Source: Syntrophaceae bacterium
GTDB lineage: Bacteria > Desulfobacterota > Syntrophia > Syntrophales > Smithellaceae
Direction: 5' to 3'
NCBI GenBank assembly: GCA_009773315.1
Contig: WRPE01000015.1
Coordinates: forward strand, 1-60,464
DNA length: 60,464 nt
Shown piece after piece: positions 25,454-33,163 of this stretch (within the stretch, counting starts at the first letter, position 1; every line of letters begins with the position of its first letter). A program made the translations under genes and the position numbers. Under the pieces are notes generated by a model. The model saw only the letters and a list, made by a program, of their open reading frames with translations, ran no database searches and was not told the DNA's origin.

Positions 25454-25780
25454 ATGTCCGAAACTCTTAAGATCATTTTGATGATTTTTATTGTAATTGG
25501 GGCCTTATTCTTCGCCCTGCGCATCACCGGCTGGAAGATGAAAAAGGCCGCCGATTTTATCATCCGCGATCTAAAACTGAAAAAGGCGTTCGATCCCGCT
25601 TCGGCGATAGAGCTGCCTTACACCAAAGGCCGGCTGCTGCATATCGGTTTACGGGATTATCGCCCCCGGGCGATTGAAGAACTCTTGAAGCAAGACATCG
25701 TCCGGATGGTGGAAGGAGGACAGTATTACCTGTGCGATGAATATAAACTCAAGGGGCCGGATGACGGGTCCGGGACATAG
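25454..25780 (+). CDS. Small single-span membrane protein of unknown function
   Basis: I do not recognise a family. The 108-residue product has one N-terminal membrane helix (LKIILMIFIVIGALFFALRITGW) and a basic cytoplasmic tail with a possible small winged-helix pattern (IELPYTKGRLLHIGL, then ALEELLKQDIV-like and GGQYYLCDEY). GGAG at 25441-25444 is 9 nt from ATG 25454, so this start is preferred over in-frame starts at 25397 and 25445. It follows the activator by 189 bp on the same strand. Confidence 0.6.
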   Translation: MSETLKIILMIFIVIGALFFALRITGWKMKKAADFIIRDLKLKKAFDPASAIELPYTKGRLLHIGLRDYRPRAIEELLKQDIVRMVEGGQYYLCDEYKLKGPDDGSGT

Positions 25781-25801
25781 ACGGATCATGAAAAGAAGGA
25801 C

Positions 25802-25821
25802 GGTCTCCCTGGCGGGAGGCC
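25802..25821. terminator. Hairpin between convergent genes, weak terminator candidate
   Basis: GGTCTCCC (25802-25809) and GGGAGGCC (25814-25821) form an 8-bp stem with one G-T pair and a TGGC loop. It lies between the converging small membrane protein gene and the DUF4384 gene. No T-run follows, so termination would need Rho or the extended outer pairing. Confidence 0.35.
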
Positions 25822-25862
25822 TTGTCCCCTGTTCATATTGCGCTTGTTGAGGTTGTAACCTG

Positions 25863-26726
25863 CTATTTTTTTGTTTTAACCACCACGGCGCCCTCGGAGA
25901 ATTCCGCCGGCTGTTCGGCTTTCCCCTTCACCGCCGCCTTCACTTTAATGCTTCTGGTCTTGATGCCAATATCTTTCGTTTTGGTTTTTACCGCGAAGAC
26001 ACTGCCTTCTTCTTTCAGATTCAAATCGCCCAGTTCCGAGACGCTGGCATAGACGATAATGCTTTCATCACCGAAGGGCGGGTTCACTTCCAATTCAAAT
26101 TTATCATTTCCAGACGGGATTTCATAAATCACGCCGCCCTGAAAGTAATTGTCCTGGCGATAGGGATTGGGCAGCAACTGAAGATTATTTTTTGCCGTGT
26201 CGCGATAAATCACCCGGGCAAAGAAAGGTTTATTGCCCTTGAGATAAATTTTAATTTTCTCGCCATCGCGATAGGTTGCCTTATCCGTCCAGACTTTTAC
26301 GGCCAGAGGCAGTGACGGATCATCAAGGACGGCATCACTGGCTTTCTCATTGGCTTTCTTCATAGCCTTTTCATCCGGAATAACTTCGGCCTTCAGTTTG
26401 ATCTTGTAGCAGTCGCCCTGTGCCGGATCTTTATACCAGGCCTTTTCCAGTGTCTCGATCACCGAAACCGTGGCATTGGCATAAGCGGACACAAGATCCT
26501 TCTGAAGTTCAAAGTCTTTCACTTCAGTTGCGGACGACACATAGGTCTTGACCGATTCGACGGCGTTTCTCTTGGCGTCGGCCATCGCCGCGGTTTCGGT
26601 TTGCTTGCGCGATTTGTCATCCCCCATGCAGGCGGAGCCTTCCGCCATCTTAATCGTGGATTGCGCTGCGTAAAGCGGCGCGGTCATAAAGATACACAAA
26701 GCAATAAAAAACAAAATCTTGCGCAT
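25863..26726 (-). CDS. Secreted LPP20/DUF4384-type protein
   Basis: A 287-residue exported protein with signal peptide (RKILFFIALCIFMTAPLYAAQ). The first half, with ADAKRNAVESVKTYVSSATEV, resembles LPP20-like domains. The second half, with VWTDKATYRDGEKIKIYLKGNKPFFARVIYRD and NLQLLPNPY, is the DUF4384 beta domain. DUF4384 is often found beside or fused to caspase-like peptidases and WD40 proteins; two such proteins are encoded 7-13 kb upstream on this strand. A good ribosome-binding site (TGGAGG) precedes ATG. It is the last gene of the long leftward run. Confidence 0.8.
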   Translation of the reverse strand: MRKILFFIALCIFMTAPLYAAQSTIKMAEGSACMGDDKSRKQTETAAMADAKRNAVESVKTYVSSATEVKDFELQKDLVSAYANATVSVIETLEKAWYKDPAQGDCYKIKLKAEVIPDEKAMKKANEKASDAVLDDPSLPLAVKVWTDKATYRDGEKIKIYLKGNKPFFARVIYRDTAKNNLQLLPNPYRQDNYFQGGVIYEIPSGNDKFELEVNPPFGDESIIVYASVSELGDLNLKEEGSVFAVKTKTKDIGIKTRSIKVKAAVKGKAEQPAEFSEGAVVVKTKK

Positions 26727-26746
26727 ATAAAACCTCCATTTATTGT

Positions 26747-26869
26747 CTACTTGGCAATCACCAGTGGAAAATCCATTCCCCGCGAATCCACCACGGGATG
26801 CTGAGCTTCCTGTCTATACTTTTTTATGATTTTCAGCAACTGCTCTTCTACATAGGTTATAACCTTCAC
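26747..26869 (-). CDS. 40-codon ORF overlapping the exporter stop (GTGA), function unknown
   Basis: GTG at 26869-26867 overlaps the TGA stop of the ABC exporter, the usual arrangement for translational coupling. The frame gives a 40-residue peptide starting MKVITYVEEQLLKIIKKY and ending FPLVIAK. It is highly charged with an amphipathic N-terminal helix and no cysteine, so it is not a second precursor of the five-Cys type. It could be a small accessory protein or a chance frame. It fills most of the gap between the exporter and the DUF4384 gene. Confidence 0.4.
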   Translation of the reverse strand: MKVITYVEEQLLKIIKKYRQEAQHPVVDSRGMDFPLVIAK

Positions 26870-28671
26870 CTGTAATATTTGGCCTGGATTTCAAACAGGT
26901 GGGCGTATAGTCCATTTCGCTCGACCAGTTCTTCATGCGTGCCTGCTTCCGCGATTCCTCCGTCCTCCAGCACATAGATCCAGTCGGCCATCCGGATGGT
27001 GGAAAAACGATGACTGATGAAGATGACCGTGCGGCCTCGGGCCAGTTCCCGCAGATTTTCAAAAACCGCCGCTTCGGCTTTGGCATCCATTGAACTGGTC
27101 GGTTCATCGAGAACGATGATTTGCGCATCGCGCAGGAAGGCCCGTGCCAGCGCCACCTTCTGCCATTGGCCGATGCTCAGTTCCGCCCCGTTGCCGAACC
27201 ATTTGCCCAACATGGTTTCATAACCCAGGGGAAGCCCCGCGATAACGTCATCAGCGCCGGAATACTTGGCCGCGGCAACGATCTTCTCATCATCGGGAGC
27301 GAGCTTTGTATTCCCCATCCAGATATTTTCGCGTACTGTCATCTGGTACTGGACGTAGTCCTGAAAAATGATGCCGATTTCGCGGCGTAATGCTGTCGTG
27401 TCAAAGCTGCGCAAGTCGATATCGTCCACGGTAATCTTCCCGGCTGTCGGGTCATAAAGCCGGCACAGCAGTTTCACCAGCGTTGTTTTTCCCGACCCGT
27501 TTTCCCCGACCAGAGCTACGACCTGCCCCGGACGAATGCTGATGCTGATATCCTTGAGGACCATCGCCTCTCCCGTCGGATATCGGAAATCGATATGGTC
27601 AAAAACAATCCCTTTCTGCATGGGCCTGGGAACCGGCTCGGGTTTGGCTGGTTCGATGATGGTCGGTTTCAAATCGAGAAAATCATAAAAATTGGAAAGA
27701 AATAGGTTGTCTTCATAGAGACTCGCCAAACCGTTCAGCATCTCCTTCAGATAGCCTTGCGCCCGCTGAAAAGCCTGATAGTACATCACCATGTCCCCCA
27801 GGGTCATCATCCCCTGCACCGTCCGGTAGGCGATAAAGGCCAGAGAACCGAATATGGCAATGGCCGCAAAAGCCTCAGCAACCAGCTCTGTCAGGGCGTA
27901 CCGGAAAGCGATGCCGATTTTTTCCCGCCGGAGCAATTGGCGCAGATCCCGAAAACGCTTGATAAACAGGGGGCCAAGGTCATACAGCCGGACTTCCTTG
28001 GCATAGTACTGACTGGTAATCAGCCAGTTAAAATAAGTCGCCGCGCGATCTGTTGCTGACCGGTCGGACTGCCATTGAAACATCCTGTCCGCATATTTTA
28101 TACGAAAAAAAAGTCCGGGAATCAGTGATGCGCACAATACCGCGGCAATTCCCCAGTGGACGGAAAATAATAACGCCGCAATCCCGACGAGGGTGACACC
28201 GCTCTGGACGACCTGGATAAGACCATTGAGAATACTGGTCGGACGGTGGGGGGCTTCCTGCTGCGCACGGTGCAGGGTGTCGTAGAAGCCGGCATTTTCA
28301 TAATATTCCATATCCAGGGCAACGGACTTGCCGTGCAGCACATTCTGAATATGATCGGTAATGATCTGGGCCTGGGCCTGCCCCACGACTTTCGCCGCCG
28401 AAGCCAGCAAAACAGCAGCCAGTGCCGACGCGCCCAAAAGGCCGATGAGCGTGAGGACATGACTCATGACGATGTCCTTGCCCGGCGACGTAATGCCCGC
28501 GGTTATCGCATCCACCGTCAGCTTCATAAGGTAAAGCTGCGCAAGCGGCAGGGCGGCCTGCAACACCAGGAGCGCCGTGCTCAGCGCAGCCCAGCCGGGA
28601 GCGGCCTTCCACAAAAGCGACAACGCCCGTCGCAGGTACAATTTCTTGGGCTTTTTCGGATTCAAGGACAT
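26866..28671 (-). CDS. ABC exporter (fused permease-ATPase) of the RiPP locus
   Basis: Half-transporter of 601 residues: six predicted membrane helices in the first ~320 residues and an ATPase domain with Walker A LVGENGSGKTTLVKLL, signature LSIGQWQKVALARAF (variant of LSGGQ), Walker B IIVLDEPTSSMD and the H-loop VIFISHRFSTIRMAD. It has no N-terminal C39 protease domain, so leader removal must be done by another protein, plausibly the S26-like protein encoded two genes upstream. It starts 5 bp after radical SAM gene B. Role inferred: export of the modified peptide. Confidence 0.88.
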   Translation of the reverse strand: MSLNPKKPKKLYLRRALSLLWKAAPGWAALSTALLVLQAALPLAQLYLMKLTVDAITAGITSPGKDIVMSHVLTLIGLLGASALAAVLLASAAKVVGQAQAQIITDHIQNVLHGKSVALDMEYYENAGFYDTLHRAQQEAPHRPTSILNGLIQVVQSGVTLVGIAALLFSVHWGIAAVLCASLIPGLFFRIKYADRMFQWQSDRSATDRAATYFNWLITSQYYAKEVRLYDLGPLFIKRFRDLRQLLRREKIGIAFRYALTELVAEAFAAIAIFGSLAFIAYRTVQGMMTLGDMVMYYQAFQRAQGYLKEMLNGLASLYEDNLFLSNFYDFLDLKPTIIEPAKPEPVPRPMQKGIVFDHIDFRYPTGEAMVLKDISISIRPGQVVALVGENGSGKTTLVKLLCRLYDPTAGKITVDDIDLRSFDTTALRREIGIIFQDYVQYQMTVRENIWMGNTKLAPDDEKIVAAAKYSGADDVIAGLPLGYETMLGKWFGNGAELSIGQWQKVALARAFLRDAQIIVLDEPTSSMDAKAEAAVFENLRELARGRTVIFISHRFSTIRMADWIYVLEDGGIAEAGTHEELVERNGLYAHLFEIQAKYYR

Positions 28672-28676
28672 TGGGG

Positions 28677-29789
28677 TTATTCAGTTTTTCGTAAGGTCGT
28701 TGCTCTTAATTTGGCCACGGCGCAAAAGTAAGGGGTGGCGCCATCCATTTCACCTGTTTCGAGATGGGCATGAGCGGGACACCACAGACAAAGGTTGACA
28801 AGCGGACACACGCGGCAAGTCTTGAGAAATTCCTGACGGGTCGAACGCATATCACGAACCTTCGGCACAAAATGATTCCAGGCATCGTCGAGCTTGCCCT
28901 GCCGCAGATCATAAATCGTTGGCGGCGCCCATAAGGATGAACACAACCGGAACATGCCGTCGTAACTGACATTGAAACTGCCGTTGCCCGCACCGCAATG
29001 GAACAGATGGTCGCAGCCGAAATGCGCAAATTCATCTTTGATGAGGGTATCGCAATTCTTCTGCATAGCCCGCATCCGCTCTTTGTCCGCCTGCTCCAGC
29101 GCAATGATCTGCTCCGGTGTCAGGCGTTCCGCAATAATGTCTTTATTACATTCCCGGTTGCCGTCAAATCGCAGATGCAGTTGCGGATCGAAACGATAGA
29201 AATCCTTCGTGTAGGCGCGGCAGAAATCGGCAATGGTATCCTGCTCGTGAAGATTGGATTGGATCGCCATCGCCTTCAGGCGGATGCGCACACCGCTCTC
29301 CATCAGAAGATTCATCCCGCGCATGAATTTGTCAAACGTACCGGGCCGGCGTGTGATGCGCTCGTAGGTTTCGCGCGTCACACCATACACTGTTATTTCA
29401 ATATCACGCGGCGGATGTTTCTTGAAGAGCGCGATATGATCTTCGTTGACTAATGTGGCATTGGTAAAAACGGAAACCAGCAGTCCCTTGCGCCGAAGCC
29501 CGGTGTAAATCTCGGCAAAATCAGGGCGCAACAACGGTTCGCCGCCGGTGATGAGACACCACATGGCGCCGAGATTGACCGCCTGCTGCGCGATGTCACC
29601 GATTTCGGCAAGGGATAGTTCGCGCGCCTGTGCGTCCCTGTCGCCTACCGGCAGGTTGATATAACAATGGCGGCAATTGCAGTTGCAGCGCGCAGTGATC
29701 TCCATATCAAACGAAAGCGGGACGCTCTTGGCTTTGAGCCTCTCCCAGAGCGGAAATTCCTTGATTTCAATAGAATGGGACTTGGACAT
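28677..29789 (-). CDS. Radical SAM/SPASM peptide-modifying enzyme B
   Basis: A 370-residue radical SAM protein. The first cluster motif is CNCNCRHC (Cys35, Cys39 and Cys42 as CX3CX2C), followed by ITGGEPLLRPDF. The C-terminal SPASM region holds CGAGNGSFNVSYDGMFRLC and CRVCPLVNLCLWC, with a last Cys in ATPYFC, for auxiliary iron-sulfur clusters. Enzymes of this layout next to PqqD and a short Cys-rich peptide install thioether, carbon-carbon or epimerised residues in RiPPs. It differs from enzyme A and may act second or on other residues. Gaps to neighbours are 21 bp (upstream) and 5 bp (downstream). Confidence 0.92.
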   Translation of the reverse strand: MSKSHSIEIKEFPLWERLKAKSVPLSFDMEITARCNCNCRHCYINLPVGDRDAQARELSLAEIGDIAQQAVNLGAMWCLITGGEPLLRPDFAEIYTGLRRKGLLVSVFTNATLVNEDHIALFKKHPPRDIEITVYGVTRETYERITRRPGTFDKFMRGMNLLMESGVRIRLKAMAIQSNLHEQDTIADFCRAYTKDFYRFDPQLHLRFDGNRECNKDIIAERLTPEQIIALEQADKERMRAMQKNCDTLIKDEFAHFGCDHLFHCGAGNGSFNVSYDGMFRLCSSLWAPPTIYDLRQGKLDDAWNHFVPKVRDMRSTRQEFLKTCRVCPLVNLCLWCPAHAHLETGEMDGATPYFCAVAKLRATTLRKTE

Positions 29790-29810
29790 AAAATCATTCC
29801 TTAAGTCATG

Positions 29811-30713
29811 TTATTGCAGAGATGCCGGGGAAGTTCGCAGGAGGCCCATGTCTTCTTCTTTTTCAGGATGATCCTTTCGCAGGATGGCTTCCGCCTTCCT
29901 TTGCAGCATGGCATCCAGTCCTGCGCCACGGTAGCGCGCGCTCACAAACGACTCGTCCATCAGCCACTGACCGGATGCTTCACGCGTCAGTGTCAGCCAG
30001 GCGGCAGGCGTCTGTGAACCGTTCAGGTACAAAAGCAGTGTCCAGCGCTGCACAGGGCGTCCCCGCCAATCCTTTTGCACGCTGAATGTTTCCGGCGACA
30101 GTTGGCGATAGACCGCGTCACCCAGGGCGGGCATCGGCAGGCGCACCCGGTATGAAATTTGCGGATGGGCAAAGTGCAGCCATATCTTCATCATCCAGCG
30201 GTAAAAGGCATTCGTCTGCACTTTCGGCAGCAGATCTGTCCAGACCAAAATTATCCGCAGTCGAAGTTCGATCAGCCTGAGGCGCAGGGCAAAGTAAAAA
30301 CGCAGCGGCCATGGAGCTGATGCCGGTTGAAGCGATGCCGGTTTGCCCCCGCGTTCAATGGCAACCACAACGCCGAGCAGGTTCTCGTCAAAGGTGGGAC
30401 CGTCGCTCTCGTCCGGTGTGCGGTCCTGACGGGTAACAATGTAGGCGCGTCCTTCCTCTGCTCCCCGGGCCACGACGCGGTGGCAAAACAGATGCGTGGG
30501 TCGCCGGCAGACGACAACATCACCCAGAGAAACATCGGCCGCAGCGCGCGACTGGATACGCAGGACATCGCCCGGACGAATGGTCGGATACATGCACGTA
30601 CCCTCGGCGCGAAAGGTTACACCATCCCGGTCGGCCAGGACCCGGCCGATATCAAGAGAAGCCCTGACAAGACTCTTTGACGTATGATTTGTTTTCAAGA
30701 CATCCTGAGACAT
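29811..30713 (-). CDS. S26 signal-peptidase-like protein with Cys nucleophile, fused to a GNAT-like domain
   Basis: A 300-residue two-part protein. The first part has the S24/S26 fold: AEGTCMYPTIRPGDVL, SLGDVVVCRR and FCHRVVARG. The catalytic Ser of the GxSMxPTI motif is Cys40 here, and His78 takes the place used by the SipW/archaeal type of signal peptidase. After a hydrophobic stretch (about 135-155), the C-terminal part ends in FVSARYRGAGLDAMLQRKAEAILRK, which resembles the acetyl-CoA-binding motif of GNAT acetyltransferases. It may cleave the leader peptide, modify the product, or both. ATG 30713 is preferred (CAGGA upstream) over a longer frame. It lies between pqqD and radical SAM gene B. 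Confidence 0.75.
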   Translation of the reverse strand: MSQDVLKTNHTSKSLVRASLDIGRVLADRDGVTFRAEGTCMYPTIRPGDVLRIQSRAAADVSLGDVVVCRRPTHLFCHRVVARGAEEGRAYIVTRQDRTPDESDGPTFDENLLGVVVAIERGGKPASLQPASAPWPLRFYFALRLRLIELRLRIILVWTDLLPKVQTNAFYRWMMKIWLHFAHPQISYRVRLPMPALGDAVYRQLSPETFSVQKDWRGRPVQRWTLLLYLNGSQTPAAWLTLTREASGQWLMDESFVSARYRGAGLDAMLQRKAEAILRKDHPEKEEDMGLLRTSPASLQ

Positions 30714-30771
30714 AAACCGGAATCCTGTAACGGCCTGGGTGTTCCGAGGGAAATTCCCCCGATTTGTTATT

Positions 30772-31095
30772 TTACAACTTTGCCACAAGAATACCGCGCC
30801 GTGTCAGCTCGCTTGCAAAACCCAGAACATCGGCTTCGAGTTCGCTTGCCGGACCATCAAATACTTCGGCGAGGGATACCGCTACTTCCTTCAACGTCTT
30901 CTTACCATCTAATTTTTGCCAAATGGCCTGCCCGGTCTCATTGAGCGTATAGAGTTCATCCTCATCATCACCGATACCGGCAATAAGGGGAATGAGAACA
31001 ACTTCGCCTTCGATGGTCCTCGCCACCACGTTTTCTGAACATGCACACACGGCATCCAGGTTGAGCTGGGTCGCCATAATCTCGCCCCTTTCCAT
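30772..31095 (-). CDS. PqqD-like RiPP recognition element
   Basis: A 107-residue protein of the PqqD fold: VVARTIEGEVVLIPLIAG, DELYTLNETGQAIWQKLDGKKTLKEVA and VLGFASELTRRGILV. Such stand-alone proteins bind the leader peptide and present it to radical SAM enzymes. Two starts are possible (31095 and 31077), each with a fair ribosome-binding site. It follows the precursor gene by 80 bp that contain a strong hairpin. Confidence 0.9.
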   Translation of the reverse strand: MERGEIMATQLNLDAVCACSENVVARTIEGEVVLIPLIAGIGDDEDELYTLNETGQAIWQKLDGKKTLKEVAVSLAEVFDGPASELEADVLGFASELTRRGILVAKL

Positions 31096-31127
31096 ATTTT
31101 TATTCTCCGCCGGTCAAAGTCCGCAGC

Positions 31128-31159
31128 TGCCGCATCCCCGCAGCTGCGGGTATGCGGCA
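31128..31159 (-). other. Strong hairpin between precursor and pqqD genes
   Basis: TGCCGCAT (31128-31135) pairs with ATGCGGCA (31152-31159), and within it CCCGCAG/CTGCGGG continue the stem after one mismatch; the centre is the perfect palindrome CCGCAGCTGCGG. It begins 16 bp after the precursor stop. No T-run follows on the transcribed strand. It probably shields the precursor mRNA or attenuates read-through, giving more precursor than enzyme. Confidence 0.65.
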
Positions 31160-31175
31160 TATTGCAGACCAACGG

Positions 31176-31361
31176 CTATGATCTGTAACAATTATAACAG
31201 GACGGCTGTGGTCCCGTTACGCAATTGTAAGACCCCCTTGATGGCCCCGATGATGGAGGATTGGTGCAGCTCTTACAGCCCATGAGTACAGTTTCTTCAG
31301 GTTTGCTCCTAACCAGAGCAATTAATTCCGGTTTCTGCCACTGTTTGTTATTTTTTTCCAT
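31176..31361 (-). CDS. Candidate RiPP precursor peptide (61 residues, five cysteines)
   Basis: The short product divides into a leader (EKNNKQWQKPELIALVRSK, continuing PEETVLMG) and a core rich in Cys, Gly, Pro, Ser, Asn and Tyr. Cysteines are at 29, 32, 47, 55 and 58, with the pairs CKSC and CYNC near both ends of the core and GP repeats between. A good ribosome-binding site (AGAGGAATAAA) precedes ATG 31361. It is bracketed by two radical SAM/SPASM genes and followed by pqqD, a peptidase-like gene and an exporter. These features make it the likely substrate of the locus. The final chemistry (thioethers or other links) cannot be read from sequence. Confidence 0.85.
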   Translation of the reverse strand: MEKNNKQWQKPELIALVRSKPEETVLMGCKSCTNPPSSGPSRGSYNCVTGPQPSCYNCYRS

Positions 31362-31416
31362 TTTATTCCTCTTTTATCCTGTTGCAAATTCAATAAACAC
31401 CTGTTGTTGGTTGACA

Positions 31417-32670
31417 TTAAAACGCTTGTCTTGTCGAACGTTGACCACTGATTCTTTCCCGCCAGTTCATCACCTCCCATCCATATTCGTTTTTGCCCAG
31501 CCAACCGATATAGCGCGCCTGCACATGCGCTGTCTCACACAAATACGCGACCGGTGTATCTATCGTTCCGTGTTCCGTCCACGATTTTGCCGGACATTGT
31601 TCACACAGGCCCTTCAGAAAGCATTTCGCACAACGCCGCAGGTATTCGGGATTTGTCGCACACAGGTCGCAGAGTCCGGAAAATCGGGATAGGGCGTCTT
31701 CTAAGCCGGCACATTCGGGATGCATCCCTGGCACGGAAACACTGGAGAGGGAATCTTCTTCCCGCATGGATTTTAAATCGGGGTTCAGGTTAACCGTCCA
31801 TTCCGGTGCACGAAGCCCCATGCATGGCTGGGCGCGCCCGTAGGCATCGATACACAGGCTGCATGCCACACCACAACTAAACAGCCTGTCGCCGGATGGC
31901 CCCATGAACCGCGAGGCAAATGCCTCCATGCTTTGTTTGTATTCTGCCACGTCGCGGGTCAGGATTGCCAGTGAATCCTGCGGCGTCAAACGAAGCGATT
32001 GAATGCAGACATTTTTCTCTTCGTCGTCGCGGCGATTCCGCAAATCCAGGGAAATCACATAACTCGGCGGTCTGGTCATCCCGGGAATCGTCCCGGCCCA
32101 CGCTTCAAATTCGACCATTTCGTGCTTGTTTTGAGGCAAGATAACCCACTTTACGACAAACGGGACATTGCGTTCCAGCAACAGATTCCTGCCGCGCTGA
32201 AACTGGGCGAAAGAACCAGGACAACGGGTTACGGCTTCGTAAGATTCCTTGTGCATTCCGTACGCGGTAATCTCTATTTCCACAAGCGGTGGCATCTGCC
32301 GGAAAAGATCGGCCAGGCCGGGGGTAATCAGACAGGCATTGGTAAACAACAACACCTTCAGGCCCAGTCGACGCGCGTAAATGTACAACTCCTGAAAATC
32401 CGGCCGCAGGAGCGGCTCGCCGCCGGTGAATCGCACTTGCAGGCATCCCAGATCGACAGCTTGTCGCAACAGATCCCGGATCTGCTCCGTCGTCATTTCG
32501 CCTGCGCGCGCCACCGCATCGTTTGCCGGACGGTTGATGCAGCAATGAATACAGTCGTTATTGCAACGCTCGGTCAATTCCACGTCGAGTTGTTCAAGGC
32601 GTGGCCTGGCGCCTTTCCATAGGAGCCCCTGGTCCCGCCCTCGCTGCACAACGTAAGTCTTCTGTGTCAT
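31417..32670 (-). CDS. Radical SAM/SPASM peptide-modifying enzyme A
   Basis: A 417-residue radical SAM protein with ELTERCNNDCIHCC (Cys36, Cys40, Cys43), VRFTGGEPLLRPDF and a long cysteine-rich C-terminus: SCGVACSLCIDAYGRAQPC, CDLCATNPEYLRRC, CAKCFLKGLCEQC and a final AYLC. This is a SPASM layout with extra cysteines, able to hold two auxiliary clusters. It shares the core fold with enzyme B but is longer. ATG 32670 (AGGTG 7 nt upstream) is preferred over a frame starting at 32751. It is the first gene of the RiPP group, 55 bp before the precursor. Confidence 0.92.
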   Translation of the reverse strand: MTQKTYVVQRGRDQGLLWKGARPRLEQLDVELTERCNNDCIHCCINRPANDAVARAGEMTTEQIRDLLRQAVDLGCLQVRFTGGEPLLRPDFQELYIYARRLGLKVLLFTNACLITPGLADLFRQMPPLVEIEITAYGMHKESYEAVTRCPGSFAQFQRGRNLLLERNVPFVVKWVILPQNKHEMVEFEAWAGTIPGMTRPPSYVISLDLRNRRDDEEKNVCIQSLRLTPQDSLAILTRDVAEYKQSMEAFASRFMGPSGDRLFSCGVACSLCIDAYGRAQPCMGLRAPEWTVNLNPDLKSMREEDSLSSVSVPGMHPECAGLEDALSRFSGLCDLCATNPEYLRRCAKCFLKGLCEQCPAKSWTEHGTIDTPVAYLCETAHVQARYIGWLGKNEYGWEVMNWRERISGQRSTRQAF

Positions 32671-32764
32671 TTCACACCTGCTGTGATATTTGTCCGCACC
32701 TTTGGTTCCATGCTGTCTCGATTCTGTCGCAACGATTTCTCTTATTCTCACGGATCGAGAATAT

Positions 32765-33133
32765 TCACCATTTCTGCTGCATAATTTCTTTCCGCTTTTG
32801 CAGATACTCTTCTTCTGTAATCAACCGATCTTTTTTCAGCCTCTCCAGGCTGCGCAGTTTTTCTTCCACAGTAGGGCCGCTCTCCGGCAGATCCAGATCA
32901 ATCTCCGCCATCGCAGAGGCGGAAGCCTTTCCTGACTTCAGATTGTACACGTTATAGGCAATAATGAGAATGACAATCAGCATCCAGAACACCACAAATA
33001 TCTGTCCGATGCCGCTGCCCTCCTCCAGAAGAAGACCGAAAAATACAATGCCGAAAATAAGCATAACTCCCGCAGCAATTATCCCGATGACCGACGCCAT
33101 CTTCCCAGGTCGCACATATGCTTTTGGACTCAT
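32765..33133 (-). CDS. Two-span membrane protein with C-terminal SHOCT domain
   Basis: A 122-residue protein with two membrane helices (ASVIGIIAAGVMLIFGIVFFGLLL and IFVVFWMLIVILIIAYNVYNL) and a SHOCT tail (VEEKLRSLERLKKDRLITEEEYLQKRKEIMQQ). SHOCT motifs are short oligomerisation or tethering helices found at protein ends; function is unknown. ATG 33133 has GAGGGGAAT upstream. It lies 30 bp after the PDZ-thioredoxin-caspase gene and 94 bp before radical SAM gene A. An ATTCTC/GAGAAT inverted repeat (32744-32762) just after its stop could be an operator. Confidence 0.75.
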   Translation of the reverse strand: MSPKAYVRPGKMASVIGIIAAGVMLIFGIVFFGLLLEEGSGIGQIFVVFWMLIVILIIAYNVYNLKSGKASASAMAEIDLDLPESGPTVEEKLRSLERLKKDRLITEEEYLQKRKEIMQQKW

Positions 33134-33163
33134 TTTATTCCCCTCTTCTTGAAAACAATACAC

